NCBI GenBank assembly: GCA_029783825.1
Contig: JAREIK010000500.1
Location: 1,777,001 to 1,841,000 of the forward strand
Direction: 5' to 3'
From: Sapria himalayana
Lineage: Eukaryota > Streptophyta > Magnoliopsida > Malpighiales > Rafflesiaceae
DNA: 64,000 nt
A program made the translations under genes and the position numbers. The notes under the pieces are model-generated. The model was given only the letters and a program-made list of their open reading frames with translations, made no database searches and was not told the DNA's origin. Position 1 is the first letter of the stretch. Each line of letters starts with the position of its first letter. Shown here one piece after another: positions 1-15,100 of the stretch.

Positions 1-2
1 TT

Positions 3-317
3 GATTTTCCGAAAGAAGAATCAGAAGTATTAAGTTGCCCCCCATTCGGTATACTAGAAGTAAAGGAAAAAATTAATATAGAAGAAGTGAAAGATGATTT
101 ATCATTGTGTGAGCAGAATTGTAGAAAACTTACTAGGAATCAATCCATGGAAGACATAAAAAGAATAACTATGCAACTTGATAAACAAGAAAAATATAAT
201 GAAATATCACAATCAATTGCACCCAAGAGTGCTAGGAATGTGAGAAAATATTTTGATAAAACATATGAGCCAAAATACACAACAAGATCACAATCTAAAT
301 TAAGTTTTAATGGTTAG
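3..317 (+). pseudogene. LINE ORF1 C-terminal remnant
   Basis: The frame is open from base 3 (no start in view) to the stop at 315-317. It codes for a charged, lysine/glutamate-rich tail with no recognisable domain. It overlaps the ORF2 start by eight bases (ATGGTTAG), as is common in plant L1 elements. It could have coded the RNA-binding ORF1 protein, but the diagnostic zinc-knuckle part would be upstream of the window. Confidence 0.6.
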
Positions 318-3300
318 TTACTTATATTGGAATATTAGAGGGGTGGCAAATAATCCCTCGATAAATAGATTAAAACATTTGATTAAGATATATAAAATTC
401 CATTAGTAGTAATTGGAGAACCTTTGATCCAACAGGACCAACTTACTAAATATAGTCGAATTCTAAGGTTTAATAATTCATTTTCTAATCTAAATAGTAA
501 ACTCTGGATTATGTGGCATAATTACTTAGGCATAGATATATTGAAAAACACAGAACAAAGAGTGCACTTTAAAATATCTGAAGAGATAGTATCGGTAGTA
601 TATGCAAAAAATGATAAAAAACATAGACTAGTCTTAAAATCCAGACTTTAATATTATAAGAAGTGCCTCGGAAAAGAAGGGGGGGAAAACCCCTAACACA
701 ATAGCAATGTCTCAATTTAATGAGGCGGTTTTTAATTCTAATTTGATGGAAATAGACTTCTCAGGCTCAAATTATACTTGGTGTAATAACTGGCAAAAAA
801 GAGGAGCAATTTGGGTCAGGCTGGACAATATAATGTGTAATACGAAGTGGGTAGCCTCACATGGGTCTACAGGGCTTAGACATTTAAATAGAACCTGTTC
901 AGACCATTCTCCACTCCTCATAACACTTTATAATAACAAACGAGGTACAAGAAGTTTTAAATTTTAAAACATGTGGGGAAACCATGCCGATTTTGAAAAT
1001 TTAGTAAGAGATTCTTGGTCAGATCCTGCTTCAGGTAAACCGATGCAAGTTCTAATGACAAAGCTATATAGATTAAAAAAACAGTTAAAATCATGGAATA
1101 AAGAATCTTTTGGAAATATAAATCAACAAATAAAGCAAGCAAAGGAACAAGTGGAAAAGCTAGAAAAAAAATATGATAATAAAAATGACAAAGAAATTAG
1201 GAAGATTTTAAACAAGACTAAAGCTGAGTTAAGTTTAAAATTACATATGGAGGAGATATATTGAAAACAACGAGTAAAAATTAAATAGTTAAAAGATGGT
1301 GATAGAAACACCATATTTTTCCATATCATGAGCAAAATAAAAACAAAGAAAAATAAAATTAAAGGATTAAAAGATAAAGAAGGAAGATGGATAGAAGAAG
1401 ACAAACAATTAAGTATTTTATTTGAGAATTTTTTTAAATCTCATCTGTGTGGTCACATGCCTCACGAAGGGAACTCCTTGTTCCAAGAGATCAGGGCTTC
1501 CATTACGAAAGAACAAAACCAAATGATGGAAAGAATCCCAGAAGAAGATGAGGTAATAATAGCAGTCTTTAATCTTGATAAAGACAATGCAGCGGGTCCA
1601 GATGGCTGGAATAATTACTTTTTTCCGCTAAACTGGCCCATTATTAAAAATGATCTAGTTATAGCAATTGTCAGTTTCTTTGCTAGAGCAGATATTCCTA
1701 AAACTTGGGCAAATTCATTTATAGTGTTAATCCCCAAAAAAGAAGCTCTCCAGCTATGTGAGGATTTTAAACCTATAAGTTTGTGCAATGCGATTTATAA
1801 GATTTTAGCTAAAATAATTCAAAATAGATTAAGTATTATTCTGCCTTTAATAATATCACCAGAGCAAACTGGATTTGTTAAAAATAGACTAATAATTAAA
1901 AATATTAGATTAACATCAGAAATGATGAAAGAAATTGCAACTAAAACAAGAGGTAAAAATCTAGTAATTAAGCTGGATTTGTCTAAAGCTTTTGATAGAG
2001 TTGAATGGGATACACTCTGTTACATTTTAAGGAAATATGATTTTTTGAATTATGCATAGATATTATATATAGATGTATCTCAAGTGCTTGGGTTAAAATT
2101 ATTATAAATGATAATATAGGTGATGAATTTAAACCCATAAGAAGTCTAAGACAGGGGGACCCTTTATCCCCTTTATTATTTGATATATACTTAGATCTGC
2201 TTATCCTTAATTTAAACAAAAGAATGTCAAATGGTAATATATTACCTTTTAGACAACCATATAATACTCCGAGAATAGGTTGTTTGGCTTATACTGACGA
2301 CCTGATAATCTTTACAAACGCAAGTAAAAGATCTGTAATAAATCTGATAGAATTGTTATAATTATTAGAATTAGAAATAGGTCAGGTTGTAAATAAAAAG
2401 AAGTGTCAGTTTATGATAGCTAAAAAAACTACAGAGAAAGTGATAAATAAGATTAAAAACATAACTGGATTTACATATAATAAGGGAGCTTTAATATACT
2501 TAGGCTGCCCAATATATGAAGGCAGACTAAGAGAGGAATATTTAGCACCTTTATTAGATAAGATCAGAAGAAAAATAACAGGTTGGAAAGAAAATATTTT
2601 AGGGTTTGGGGGACATATTACATTAATCTCGCATGTGTTACAAAGCACACTAGTACATATTTTATCTGTAATACATCCTCGGAAGAAATTCTTGAATAAA
2701 TTAGAATCAGAATTGTCAAATTTTTTATGGGGTAAAAAAGATGGGAAACAAAAAATACACTGAAAAAACTGGAGAGATATATGTTATCCAAAAGCGGAAG
2801 AAGATTTAGGAATAATTACTTTACAGGATATGGTCACTGCCTGGGATTGTAAAGGATGATGGAGGCTGATTGAGAATGATAGCCTTTGAGCAAATTATAT
2901 GAAGGCAAAATATTTAGCACAAAATAACCAGAGACTTAAGCAGGTATCAAATAATTGGAAGGCTCTGGAAAAACATAAAGAGATAGTAGAATCACACTCA
3001 ATACTGAAAAAGAGTGGTTGAAAATAGACTCTCACATCACAAGGTAATTTCACACTAAAATCGGCAAAGAAGTTGATTAGGAAAAAAAAACCTGCTAAAC
3101 TCATATTTAAATGGGTCTGGAAAGCAAGTATCTCACAGAAAATGTGCTCGCTAGCCTGGAAAGTATTATCAAATGCATTACCTGTGAACACAAATGTGCA
3201 GAGAATGGGTATAAAAATAATGTCCAGATGTGAATGCTGCTTTGCAGAAGTAGAATCAATGGATCATCTATTCTCAGGAGAAAAAATTGCAGTAAAAATT

Positions 3301-4158
3301 TGGAAGAAACTTGAAGAATATGTACAAATTAGTAATACAGCGGAGGGACTAATAGAAAGAATTAAAAAATGAAAAAAGACATCTTCCACTAACCCTGCTA
3401 GAAATTGGCTCAATAAGAATTTACCTCAAGTAGTGATATGGTGTTTATGAAAAGCTCATAATATGAGTAGATTTGAAGGAAAAAGAATGAACTCAAAAGA
3501 TATACTACAAGAAATTAAGCAGGAAATAAGTAACATATCAAATATTAAGCCCATTATAATAGATAAACTAGCTATAGATAAGAAAGCGAAAAGGGAATGG
3601 GGTCTTAATATAAAAATTACTAAACAATATTGGGCAAAAAATATAAGCTGGGCCAGACCCCCTGAAGGAAAATTTTCCCTAAACACGGATGAAAGTTTTA
3701 GTAGGGATACAGAAATAGCAGGGGGAGGTGGGTTAATAAGAGATTCTAAAGGCACAGTCATGAAAGCTTTCACTTCGGTTAGTGTAGCAGACTCGGCTCT
3801 GCATTCAGAAATTATGGCGTTAAGAATAGGCTTAAATGTATGTAAAAAACTGGAATATAGAAATATTCAAATACAGGTAGACTCGATGTTATTATTTAAT
3901 TTAGTAATAGGAAGAATTGTTCTTTGGAAATATAAAGAAGAATTAGAAATAATAACAAAGCTTAAAAATAAACTAAATGCATCAATAATGCATATATACA
4001 GAGAGACAAATACTACAGCAGATAATTTGGCGAGGATATAATCAGAAAAAGGAGAAATAGAATTCGATGAGGATTCTATGCCGAAAATATTAAAAGGTTT
4101 AATAAAACTTGATAAGATGGCTTTTTCTTATGTTAGAATTATAAAGGGTGAAGGCTGA
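310..4158 (+). pseudogene. LINE ORF2: endonuclease-RT-RNase H polyprotein, broken
   Basis: ORF2 made the nicking endonuclease and reverse transcriptase for target-primed insertion. Visible blocks are: endonuclease start (YLYWNIRGVANN, 316-351; VVIGEP near 400-420); endonuclease end (SDHSPLL, about 900-920); RT fingers and palm (VIKLDLSKAFDRVEWD, about 1960-2010; LRQGDPLSPLLF, about 2146-2180; LAYTDDLIIF with YTDD at 2290-2301); zf-RVT CECC...H (about 3230-3270); and an RNase H domain from LNTDES (about 3680) to TADNLARI (4016-4038), in which the acidic set D-E-D-D is still visible. About 140 bp of the endonuclease is scrambled at 600-700. The frame changes near 650-700 and again near 2050, and stops fall at about 965, 1262, 2361, 2761, 2845, 3370 and 3448. 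GGTGAAGGCTGA closes it at 4158. Confidence 0.88.
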
Positions 4159-4953
4159 ATCAAATCTAAAATAAAATTTAGCTTCTATTCTCAGCAGCGC
4201 AGCAGCATAAGAAGTGGTTTTTTGTTGATGGTTTTTTGTTTGGTTTTCAGAAGTAGTTTGTAGAACATATGTTGATGGTTTTTAGTTTGGCTGCTTCCCA
4301 AGTTGATATGGTAGACACTCTCGACTGATCATCCGGTCATGTGGGTGTTCAACACTTGTAGAGGAAGTGCAGAATGAGAGTGTCTTGCTGCAGCTTAGTT
4401 TATACAGAGCACTCATTATAAGGCGCGACAAAGAGAATGGAAGCGAAATTAATAAACAATGTATATGTATAACAAGAGACAAGGGGGAATAGGGTAGAGA
4501 AGTTATATTGTAGTCGCGCTTGTTTTCTTTGTATATTGCAGATTCTGGAGCGTATATAAGAAGGACGACGGAAAAAAAATACTTGGGAACAACGTGAATA
4601 TCAGGGCTTGAGACACGGGGAGAGGAGAGGATAAATGCTGAGCTTAAGAAATGACCGAGCAATACATCGTATTAAACGAAAAGATGGGCCGAAAAGATGG
4701 ACTGATAACAGTTAAACGCAAAGATGGGCCGAAAATTAGATAAACTAGAGCATCCAGCTTTTCTAGTTTAATTTATGTATTGAATAAATACTTATTTGAG
4801 AAATACTATAAACTTCTATATGCTAGCTAGTAGGTTTAAGGTTAGATGGGTGTAAGAGGGCCACAGGTAGATGTAGGTTGTAAAAATGGTATTCCTCCGC
4901 CAAAAAAAAGGATTATTAATTAATAATAAAACAAATTTTTTAAAAAAAAAAAA
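4159..4953 (+). other. Probable LINE 3' untranslated region
   Basis: This is moderately GC-richer sequence between the ORF2 stop and an A run. It contains short internal duplications (TTGATGGTTTTT twice in 4220-4285; GATGGGCCGAAAA twice in 4684-4735). No gene is visible. A 126-codon minus-strand open frame here has no recognisable pattern. Confidence 0.45.
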
Positions 4954-5949
4954 TTAGATAAGATATTTAGCTGAGATGAATATATTTGCAATTACTTCTC
5001 TAATTACTCTCTATTGTGACAGTTAAACGAGATATATAGTCTTCAATCAAATATTCCATGAGTCCATATTCATGCATTTATTCCCCATAACAATTTAGCT
5101 TACAAACATATTTATAAAAATATTTAGAAGACCTTAGGCAACCTTTTTTTTAAATAAAATATTATGAAGATTTATGCTTCAGTTTAAGGAATGATGTTAT
5201 AGATATTTTTTTACTTTGTGATAAAAACACACAATATTTGGGTTATCCCTAAATTTATGTTTTCCTTATTTATATTGATTAGATTTAATTATTCTCTCTA
5301 ATCATTATAATGTGCTTTTATTATGATCAAGATCTAAAACACGTGCATGCGATTAAAACTAATCACAAACATTAATATCATAGTGATGTGATGACTCATG
5401 CTTTAATTTTCACATGTATGTTTTCTTTTTATCGATTTAGAAAAACTTTATACACATTGTTAATCTATCCTATTATTTTTTTTCGCCAAAAAACTTTCTT
5501 TAATTTTCTAAAAATGAGAAGTCAAATACAAGTGAGCTCCGATCAAGATATCATATTCTACTAATAAAATCTCAAAATAAAAATACAATTGTATGCTACT
5601 AATTTGTATCCTAGGAGCTACAATTTCACATGTCAAATACATAATTTAAATATCCATTCAACACAAACACCTAAGTATTCAATTATTCACATCGTCAAAA
5701 TTTCATCTAGAGATGTCAAAATTCTCTAATAGTTGAGGCAAGCAACATTATGAAACCACTACAGACTCGAGAAAGATTCAAAATTTTCTAAATATGAAGA
5801 CTTTTATTCTGAATCATTTTAATATGCAGTAAAATCTTCAAATTTTCTCTATGAACTTCCATCTAGATCACATACACAATCATTTTTTTTCTTAGTGAAT
5901 CTTACCATAGAATTTGTATTGCAAGAGACTGAAAACATTAAAAGCATAC
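4954..5949. other. KIN-5 intron sequence, nothing identified
   Basis: AT-rich sequence just downstream of the penultimate KIN-5 exon. It was searched by eye on the minus strand for the last KIN-5 exon without success. Donor GTATGC at 5944-5949 starts the intron. Confidence 0.5.
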
Positions 5950-6101
5950 CATGTAATGCTGCTGAAATGTTTCCCTCACTGTATCTTCAAGAGAATTAGT
6001 CTGAGAAGAATGATTCTCCCTGAAAATCTCAATTATACTTGAATGAGATTTGGCTGTATCTAATATTTGAGAGAGAAGTCTCTTCTCTTGTTCTGATACA
6101 C
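5950..6101 (-). CDS. KIN-5: KIN-5 exon n: penultimate tail exon
   Basis: This exon has 152 bp. The split glycine codon G|GT joins it in frame to the exon 16.4 kb away. It encodes [20 protein letters not shown] and ends [10 protein letters not shown], matching the remembered ETFQQQYM end of the penultimate exon in Arabidopsis. Acceptor is TTGCAG and donor ATG|GTATGC. The expected last exon (about 70 codons with the SLRAMP block) was not found down to base 1. Confidence 0.93.
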
Positions 6102-9100
6102 CTGCAACACATCAGGCAGTGCATTGCATAATTTATTTTCTTTAGAGTTGTAGGAAAGCATGAAGAATCTTACTACAAAAAAAAAAAAAAACTAGATGAA
6201 ACAAAAGGATTCAAATAAAGGATTTACTATGGCAAGAAGGTGAATAACCAGTTCAAAACTTTCTCAGAAATACATTTAATAATTATTATTATTTTAGGAT
6301 TATGCTTTAATACAACATTGTAGTCACCAAGATAATCTACTAATTATTACAAAACATCATTTTGATATCCTGAGCATATTTTTCGAAAGGCAAATTGCTT
6401 ATTACAGCTAAGTTTATCAAAAAAGAGATTAAAATTTCCACATTAAACCAATGTCATGTTTCATTAAAACACCAGACACAAATAATAAAGATTAATACAG
6501 TATAACACAAATTGAAGGAAAAAATGCTACCAGGACAATAAAGTCCAGAGTTCGTAATGATGGAACCTAAGATTCAGCGTTTAAACTTTCAAAAAAAATG
6601 TCATTAACATATTAACTGAATATCAACTGAAATGTAAATGATATACAGTTGAAATAAATAACTGCATCAATAAAATAACCAAAAAAAAAAAAACCCAGCA
6701 GTGAAAACAGATATCTGATCATCTTGTAAAAAAGATTTAAAAAGGAGAAAGTTCAAAATGTTCAATACAAAAAAAGAGACAGTATGACAAAATCACATTA
6801 CAAATTAGTTATTATACAAAAAAAAAAAATGAATTAATTTAATAAAAAAGGGTAAGATTAAAGTGATAGCTAAATGTATTTATCTTTTAATTTAGACTTT
6901 TTGTATCATGCATGGCAGCATTCAACCTATGAGAAACCCTAATTATGACAAGCCCATTATGCAAGTGATAGTTTTCTTTTTATATGTCAAGGATATGAGC
7001 AGTGAGCCCTAAGAAAGAAAACCCTAGGATTATGCAAAATCAATTTGGTGAATGAGAGTTTGCATCGAAAGACATTTTCAGTATTCCCAAAGTTGTGTAG
7101 TGGAGGCGTGCGTTTTAACAGTGAGCAGTGAGTTCATGCCAAAGAGTGTGTGCACAGCATTGACAAAATTTTCAAATCCTATTTTGTTGCATTTAGAATT
7201 TTATGAACCCTACTGTTTGTATTTGGTGGCATGGTATGATTAGAGCATAACCTAAAACTTGGATGTAAACACTACTTTGCATGAAGTTTGGTGTTCTGCA
7301 GAAAGACTAATTTTGAGTGGGCAGAATTATGTTTAATAATGAATAAAATTAGAATTCCAGTCATTACATTATAGAAACTTGAAAATCAAAACTATCCACG
7401 GTAGACTACCTGAGTCAATCTGAGATGACAATAGACTATAATAAAAGAAAGATAAATATTGTATATTTTAATAGGACATGAAATCAATACTCCAACCTTT
7501 GAAGAGTTTTGTTATTGGCTACATTTATATTGACCTTTGAGATATCCAGATGAAATAATAAATCACATGAAGATGAACTTGTTAAAATATTATTAGGACA
7601 TTTTCTCTCCAATATTAAGACTCAAGATTTTCTTAATATGAACCTTTATATCATTAGTAGCAACCAAGGATTAAAATATCAGTTTTTATGAATAAATCGG
7701 TACTTGGATTTTACGGATATATCGGATATATTGGATATATCGAAGATATATTATATATATCGAAGATATATTGGATATATCGAAAATATATCGGTGTATA
7801 TTTGTATATGAGCACCAATTAAGGATAGATATATCGATATTAATGAATATATCGATACTTAGAATTTATGGATATATCAGAGATATATCGGTAGATATAT
7901 CGAAAATTTCGATTTTTACGGATAAATCGGTACTTGAATTTTACGGATATATCAGATATATCGATGTATATTTGTATATGAGCATCAATTAAGAATAGAT
8001 ATATCAGTATTAATGAATATATTAATACTTAGAATTTATGATTATATCGGTAGATATATCTTAAATTTTTATCATTGGTAGCAACTAACTAATGGAGCAA
8101 TCATTTAATTTTTGAACGAGTTCAAAGAACAAATTTACCTTATTAATTATGTAGAATTATAACATCTTTATTATGGGATATAATTTGTCATGAATCATCC
8201 AACTCAAAAATAGTTTCAACATAATTTCAAACAAAAAATTATAATATGCTCAAATAATTTTTTTGAATTGAGGTAGCTTACAAAAATAAAAGTATTATAT
8301 TATGACGGAAGAGAAATACAATTGATACTCAAAAAATATCTTTTAAATTGTGCTCTATTAGATGTTTATATCAAATCATAAATTTAATTTTTATTCAATT
8401 GACTCAATGAATCATATGAGAACCATATAAAAAATTAACTATTTGATAATCATTAAATCAAATATAATTTATTAAGTTAGCATATTTCGTTATTTTTTAG
8501 ATTTTCTATGATAAATTCACTAAAATGAAGATTTTTATATACTTAACAATATGAATAAATATTGGTTTTGATATCTCCTTTAATGACTAACTTTTCAAAT
8601 TTCAATTTGACATTATTTTACACAGAGACCATCTATTATAAGATATTATATTTTTGTTATAAATAATCTTATTTTTTGTAAATGTAAAATATTAAAAATA
8701 ATCTCAATATGTTATGTAGATGTATAGTTTAGAGTGAGTAATAATTACTTATGAGATCGAATACCTACCATTTCTACTACATTATGACAAACACACATCA
8801 AGACATATACTTTATAACATAGTATTTCGTGAGCAAGTAAAATACATATTTATGAGAAAATCTCTCTCAAAGAGAATATCCATGATATAATTATTGTAGC
8901 AACTTATATTCTTATTTATAGATGAGTCAATCAATATATTCTTAATATTTTGAAAATGTATCAACTTCTTTTTTCTCTAAATTTTATGACTAGATATTTA
9001 CATATCAACTTAATTGGAGTGTTAATTATTTATTTATTTAGTATTGTCCCTTTATGTATTTACTATTTGTTGATGAAAATCTTAATTTGTAGGTTAGTCC

Positions 9101-12100
9101 AATTTTTTTTTATTTTTCCTTTATAGTGTTAGGATTTGTATTTTATTATATGAGAGCATTTATTATTATTTTTGAGATCAAATTTTTTAACATTAGATTT
9201 TACAAGAAACTAATATATACAAACAATTAAATAATTAAAAAATATATATATTCTAAGAATAAATATAATTATCTCTTCATGTATTATACCTCCAACATTT
9301 GAAAATGATTTATTGATTATACAATTAGTTAACAAAACTATGAGTTGGTTTAACTAATAGATGTGATGTTTCAAAATATTTATATACTAACTATTACTCG
9401 TATATCCCTTAATGAAATATAAAATTATAATATTATTAAGTATGGAAAAATTCATAAATATAACATTTTGTACTATTTAAAATGATATATGATTACTAAC
9501 TTTATCAGTATATACGAGAGAGAGAGCATTTATTATTATTTTTGATATTAATTTTTTAACATTTGATTTTACAAGAAACCAATATAAATAAATAATTAAA
9601 TAACTAAAATAAATATTTTAAGAATAAATATAATTATCTCTTCAAGTATTATAACTCCAACATTTGAAAATGATTTATTCATTATATAATTAATTTAAAA
9701 AATGATGAGTTGATTCAATTAATAAGTATAATATTTCAAAATATGTACATACTAATTATTACTCATATATTCCTTTATAAAATACAAAATTATAAAATTA
9801 TAAAGTAAGCAAAACCTCATAAATTTATCCTTTTTGTACTATTTAAAATAACATGTGATTATTAACTCTATCAATATCTACAATAACATCAAAATTTATT
9901 TTTTTATAAATATATATGTAAAAACAATAAAAAAACTATAGTATCAAGAAACTAAGTTATAACATATTTGAAAATCAAAAAAATAATAACATATAACTTT
10001 AAACATTAGAAGATAAACTTTCATAATACTTTAAAAAATTTTAATGATCAAGAAATTAATTATTATTAAAGATGAAAAAAAATCATATAACACGCGACTT
10101 TAAAAATATATTTCAGCTATACTAATAGAATACTCATTTTTTAAGTTTATTTGTTTATAATATAGTTGAAATATTAGATAAAAAAGTATATTTTATTTCT
10201 TTTAATTATTTTATATTTTCTACTTAATCTTCCATAAATGTTTATATAATTATTTTAAGAATGAATTTGTTAGATAATAATACTCTCATAGATGATACAT
10301 GTATTACTTACATATGACAAGTATAGCTTTTATTAGTGTCAAAATTATTGTTCAAATGAAACTTTTTTTTCAAGTTCCATCTTTGATAGTAATGATTGAG
10401 GATACTTTGAAAATTTGACCCACTTTAATAAAATATATTTTATTAACTCTAGCAATACCAATTATCTCTCCACTAGTTACCTCTGAAACTACTAATTTTC
10501 ATTATCAGAAAGTTTCTATATGAGATCTTCTTTAACAACATCAGATAAAGTCAAATTTTATGCTGACAAGAATTAAACGCATGATCAAGAAACTTCTCCA
10601 TCATAAGATTCAATCCAAATTATTACACTATTCAACACAATATGAAAAGTTAAACATGAGAGGTTATACATATCTAATCTCAAGGTTTATACTCGAAGTG
10701 TGACAACCTTATTTAGCTCATTGATTAGTTTATTTCGAAACAAATTTACATGATTCAACAAATATCACTTTTTTGATTTATCTTAGAAAATAATAATGAT
10801 ATTATACTCATCACTCAATTTTGCAGATAAAGTCTTATGTTTTTTTATACTATTTTATTATATTCAATTAATAATATCATAATACTAAAGTCTTCATCTA
10901 AATAATTACCTCATATAAAATATCAAGTCCTCATTTTAATATGCACAATAGATTATTAAGAGATTTCTTCGATTACAATAAAATCTTACCCACAATCATA
11001 TTATTCTTAAAACCCCTTAAGAGATTTATTTATCAACTAAATAGTGAGAAGGTGTTTCCTCATTTATTATCAACTAAACATGGTGAAGAAACCTTATTTG
11101 CATACACAAACAATGATAAATTTCACAAGTAGATTGCAACAAGTTAACATGAAAAATTTATTGTTAATCTTGCTTATGTGAATAATATTATTATTGTTAG
11201 ATATTATTCGATTAATTTATCAACTAAACAGTAAAAAAATGTTTCCTCATTAATTTATCAATTAAACATAGTCAAGAACCCTTATTTGCATACACAAACA
11301 ATGATTAATTTCACAAGTAGATTACAACAAGTTAACATGAAAAGATTTATTGTTAATCTAGCTTATGTGAATAATAATAATATTATTAGACATTATAAGT
11401 AACAATTATTTAACTCAAAATTCTATCAAACATAATTTTAGAGAAATAATCTTTACAAACTCAAATATTTGTATTAGACTAAAATTACATAATATGATAG
11501 ACGAATAATTTTATCCTAATTAAATTTTAGTCAATATGAATCTTTCAATTATTTATGATTAAACCAAGGGTGTATCTTTCAGTTAAAACAGATACTACTG
11601 TTATCTTTATTAGATACATGAATATTGCACAAGACTTAATATCATATTTGTTAAATCAAATATATCATATACTATTAGTAATGATGAGTCATTTCTATCG
11701 ACTTTATTATTGTTATAGTATGAATTAGAGTCGCTCAACAAAAAAAAATCACCAAACTAATTTTGAATTAACTTCGATAAACTTAAATAATTTATTGAAT
11801 TAAAGTAGCACATGTGTTATGTACTCTTATTCATAAAACATAAAAAATAATAAATAATAAAACAAAGAAAATTTATTACAATACTTCCCTCAAACTATTA
11901 CATAAAAATCTAGAATATAACACTTATAGATAATAAATATAAATTGAGACAACTTCAAAAATTTCATTAAAATATTTATGTGTTGATCAGTTGTTACGGC
12001 ATAAACAATATAGTAAATGTCATATCATATTTCTTCTCCCTAAAAAAAAAAACAATTTATTTGTATATATTTCATCTACTCATAAAATATGAGATTAGAA

Positions 12101-15100
12101 TAGAGATGTCATATAAATCATCTTGTGCCGACACACCAATTTTGTGACGTAGTCATACCAATGTGCCTATTAATCTCATGTCGTGCTAGCACCACACGAC
12201 ATTGACATGACTAGGCCCGACAAGGCCCATTTGGCCTGTAACCTAACAAATTCATAGTGCATTATGTTAGATCATGCCTATTTTGAGCAGGGTAATGGCA
12301 GCCTGAATTGAATATGCACAATTAAAATATTTTAAAATTTTAATTTTATATTTATGCAAAAATCAAAATATTATAATTAAAATGACAAAAGTATATGTAC
12401 AATATGTATTACATATTTACATTGTATTATAAAATAAAAATTCAAAATAAAACATAACATAACATAAAACATAATTGACAAAAATCCAACAATAAATAAA
12501 ATATCATATTGTAAAAAAAAAAATAATTCAAAATAAAACGAGTCTCAATTCATGTCTGTAGTATGGTGGTACGGATACAAATCATTATTATTATATATGC
12601 ATCTAAAAATATTAATAGTGGTAACCTCAATATTCTTAATCTCGATGTTTCATAAGTCATCATCTACCAACAACTTTTTTTTTCTATCCTGAATATTCAA
12701 CCTCAAATCCTTCTAATCCTTCATGTATGCAAAAATTTTTATAATATCTAATTGCAGTCTTAATTTCCCATCTGAAATAATATTAGTTGTCACAAAAAAA
12801 AAATAGACTCCAATGATACACTGGGAATCGAAGGAGTTAATATATCAAGTATCTTCTTAGATTACACGGAATATATAAATTTGTATGATTTATACAATCT
12901 TAAAATATTATAATTCTTATTATTATGTGAAATGAGTAATAATTAGTATTTAGTATTGAGATAACTTACTTATATTCAACAGATCACCCTATTATTTGCT
13001 CCTAGCTAACAAAATTAAAAATTTATCATTTCCAAATACGATGTTTATATCCATATTAGGATTCTTGCTATAGTTATCATACCTAGTATCATAATATGTA
13101 AACATATTACTTAATATTTCATAAATAAAATATTTGTTTATCTACTTGGTTCATACAAGTAAATATATATCTTAATAAATTTTTTACTTATTTCACCTTA
13201 ATCCTATAATCCATATAGGTAGCTAAACAATATAAAATTGAATGAAGAACTAATTTTTTAAATATTTAATTTTTATCTCAACAATCATAATACTAAATAT
13301 AAGATATCCTTTATACTTGCTAAATATGTTATTAATATTATATATGAACCCAAATATAATGTATGTGATAAGAGTATACATAGACTAATATATGTTCATC
13401 AATCATGTCATAAAAACTATCATAAATTTCATAAAAAATTATTATATTATAGTTTAAATCGTAAATAATAAATTTATTACTTTTATTATTAACGTAATCA
13501 TGTATCACATGTTGGTAGCCAAAACATGACTCTAACATAAGATACATATAATTTCAATGTTGTCTCTATTCATTTTAATTTTTTCTTTTTAAGCCTCATT
13601 GATAAATAGAGATTAATAATCTCTTATTGTCTACTAGACATCCTAAAGTATTTTAATAAATTTCTTATTTTTTTAATACAAAAAAAATAACTTTCATTTT
13701 TACTTGTATTATTAAGTTAATTATATGACAAACATACCTAATATCAAAATTTTTACCTGATGGTTCATCTTCAATAATTCTAATAAGCATACTAACGAGT
13801 ATTTTATTATTAGAAAAATTATTAAAAATATACAAAATATTTTATTCTGAATATTATTTTTCCTAAAAATCTGCATCATAAACTCATACATGTTAAGACA
13901 ATCATAAGGATGAAGGATCTTAGAAAATCATAGATTTTGTTTATTAAATTTATATTTTAAATCTACATAGTAAAAGGTGAATCATGCGAATGATGTATCA
14001 TCATGATTAGTCCAAATATCAGATTTCAAAAACATAATCTAATTATATTTCCTAAATTTATTAATTATTAATTATTTATTAACTTATGATACTTTATTAA
14101 GTTATTTTTAATTATTAATTTGGAAATTTTATAATAAGTAAACTAGAAATAGGTCTATATAATACCAATTATTTGATAATCTTCTGAAAATCTAATCGAA
14201 AAACTCATGATTATAATTAATTTGATCATGTATTCCTTATCAAAGTTATTGCAATATATAAAGGGGATCAAAAAACTAAATTTGATCCAACTTCAAATAC
14301 TTTGCCACTTAATTATATTTTGTCTGGGATCTAACATTTCATCTTTTTAATGTATTGATCAGGATATCACTTAAGATGATCAGAGTCTGATGCAATTTTA
14401 TATATATATATATATTGTAATGATTCTTTTTAAATATTCCTAGAATTTTTATTTTTTGTTTCTTAAAATAAATACATATTAATAAAATTTGTCATGTTTT
14501 AGGTTTTTCAAGTAAACAAATTTAGGTTGAAGTCAATGAAGAGAATTTAATGTTGATCTCAGACCTTTTAGTTGAGTTGTCGTTATTAGCTATATCTAAG
14601 TCAAATTCACTATCATTAAACTCACTAAATATTAATTTTTTTATATTTCAAATTTTATATTATTTAATAAAAAAATATAAAAACTAATAAAAAATTAATG
14701 CACCATAACCATAACTATGTTAATTTATTTGAGTAAAAATTAATGTCCATCAGTTGTACTCCACTTTCCACAACCTATTCTCTTTTTTCAAAACTTACTA
14801 AGTCAAGCCAGACATAGCAAAAATAATTAACAATGAAATATTAAAATTCTAATTGTATATTTATTTTTGAATAGAAGATGATAGAAAAAGAATAGGATAA
14901 AAAAAATTAAATTCAAAAAGGTTCAATTCTTTATTTATAAAATTTTTTTTTATATTAATATAATATATATTTTTAAATTTTTTTTAAGATTTAAAAAAAA
15001 TTAAATTTTTTATTTTAAAATGGATAAAGATCCAATAGTCATCAGATTTCTGCATATAACAATTATAAACAAATCTGACGGCTACAAAATTTGTATATAA

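Larger units (their letters stand above)
1..4953 (+). mobile_element. Plant L1-type LINE, degenerate, 5' end outside window
   Basis: This non-LTR retrotransposon lies head-on to the KIN-5 gene. It shows the end of ORF1, an ORF2 with endonuclease, reverse transcriptase, zinc-knuckle and RNase H regions in the usual plant L1 order, and a 3' region. A 12-base A run at about 4942-4953 may be the poly(A) tail, although that end is uncertain. Stops and at least two frameshifts mean it cannot move by itself. The start lies beyond base 1, so no target duplication can be checked. Confidence 0.85.

Noticed and set aside
4282..4662. 126-codon minus-strand open frame
   Set aside because: It lies antisense to the probable LINE 3' region, has low-complexity serine/leucine composition and resembles no known family.
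1..5949. Last KIN-5 exon (SLRAMP-type tail end)
   Set aside because: Searched by eye on the minus strand; no matching codons found, so the exon is presumed beyond the left edge.
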